This document shows positions 5,896-6,063 of a stretch of DNA of 6,063 nucleotides, one piece after another. The stretch is from positions 1-6,063 of the forward strand of contig CALAEB010000038.1 of the NCBI GenBank assembly GCA_937890875.1, written 5' to 3'. The notes beneath the pieces are model-generated. The model had not been told where the DNA came from, did not search any database, and worked only from the letters and a program-made list of their open reading frames with translations. Both the position numbers and the translations under genes were made by a program. Position 1 is the first letter of the stretch. Each line of letters starts with the position of its first letter. Origin of the DNA: an uncultured Anaerolineaceae bacterium (GTDB taxonomy: Bacteria > Chloroflexota > Anaerolineae > Anaerolineales > Anaerolineaceae).

Positions 5896-6063
5896 AACCG
5901 GCCATTCGTATTCCTAATAACAAACTATAATTCTACTATAAAAAAATTTTGATTTTCTGCTCCATTAATTCAAAATTCAATCACAAGGAACACTTTTTTT
6001 GTTATCTTATTTCGAATCACTGTTTCCGCTCCGAAAAAACCAAGGAGGGAGAACATTCCATTC
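5896..6063. promoter_or_regulatory. AT-rich divergent intergenic region with possible promoters and a + strand Shine-Dalgarno site
   Basis: Between the SH3b gene (- strand) and the window edge there is no gene of length. TATAAT at 5926-5931 (+) and TAGAAT at 5935-5930 (-) are overlapping -10-like boxes for divergent transcription, but neither has a convincing -35 box. AAGGAGG at 6042-6048 on the + strand is a strong ribosome binding site with no ATG, GTG or TTG in the 15 bases that remain. A + strand gene probably begins at an ATT (6055-6057, six bases from the site) or just past the window end. Confidence 0.4.

Overview
The window looks like metagenomic or draft-genome DNA from a bacterium with roughly balanced base composition. 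Gene content suggests the phylum Chloroflexota, class Anaerolineae. The clues are a PSP1/RicT protein carrying a CGLxxRCC-type cysteine cluster and a small SH3b protein with a signal segment, a Thr/Pro-rich linker and a C-terminal hydrophobic tail. This is an inference from protein style, not a database result.

Left part (1-1961): the 3' part of gap (glyceraldehyde-3-phosphate dehydrogenase) is followed by complete pgk (phosphoglycerate kinase), both on the + strand. They are consecutive steps of lower glycolysis. A hairpin and a rho-independent terminator separate them, so pgk is probably at least partly transcribed apart from gap. Three tandem hairpins follow pgk; the last has a perfect 20-bp stem and lies at the convergent boundary with the next gene.

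Middle part (1969-3533), all on the - strand: a visibly more AT-rich accessory segment. In transcription order it holds the 5'-truncated remnant of a small membrane protein, a 91-residue helix-turn-helix protein of the CD3324/Mor-like type with its own terminator, a class I SAM-dependent methyltransferase, and a short ATGA-coupled reading frame interrupted by an in-frame TGA. It looks like an insertion between pgk and the nfo operon. The truncated remnant at its right edge supports that.

Right part (3516-5265), - strand: ricT (PSP1 family) and nfo (endonuclease IV, base-excision DNA repair) form a tight pair in which the stop codon of ricT directly abuts the start codon of nfo. A strong hairpin ends the pair.

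End (5282-6063): positions 5282-5302 are an exact 21-base copy of an Illumina TruSeq adapter. This is an assembly artefact, so adjacency between ricT and the SH3b gene on its other side cannot be trusted. The SH3b gene (- strand) shows an apparent frameshift between its well-initiated signal segment and the rest of the protein. A strong Shine-Dalgarno sequence at the right edge suggests a divergent + strand gene that starts at or just past the window end.

I did not find a convincing new defence, CRISPR or mobile system. The methyltransferase/HTH segment is the only accessory cassette.
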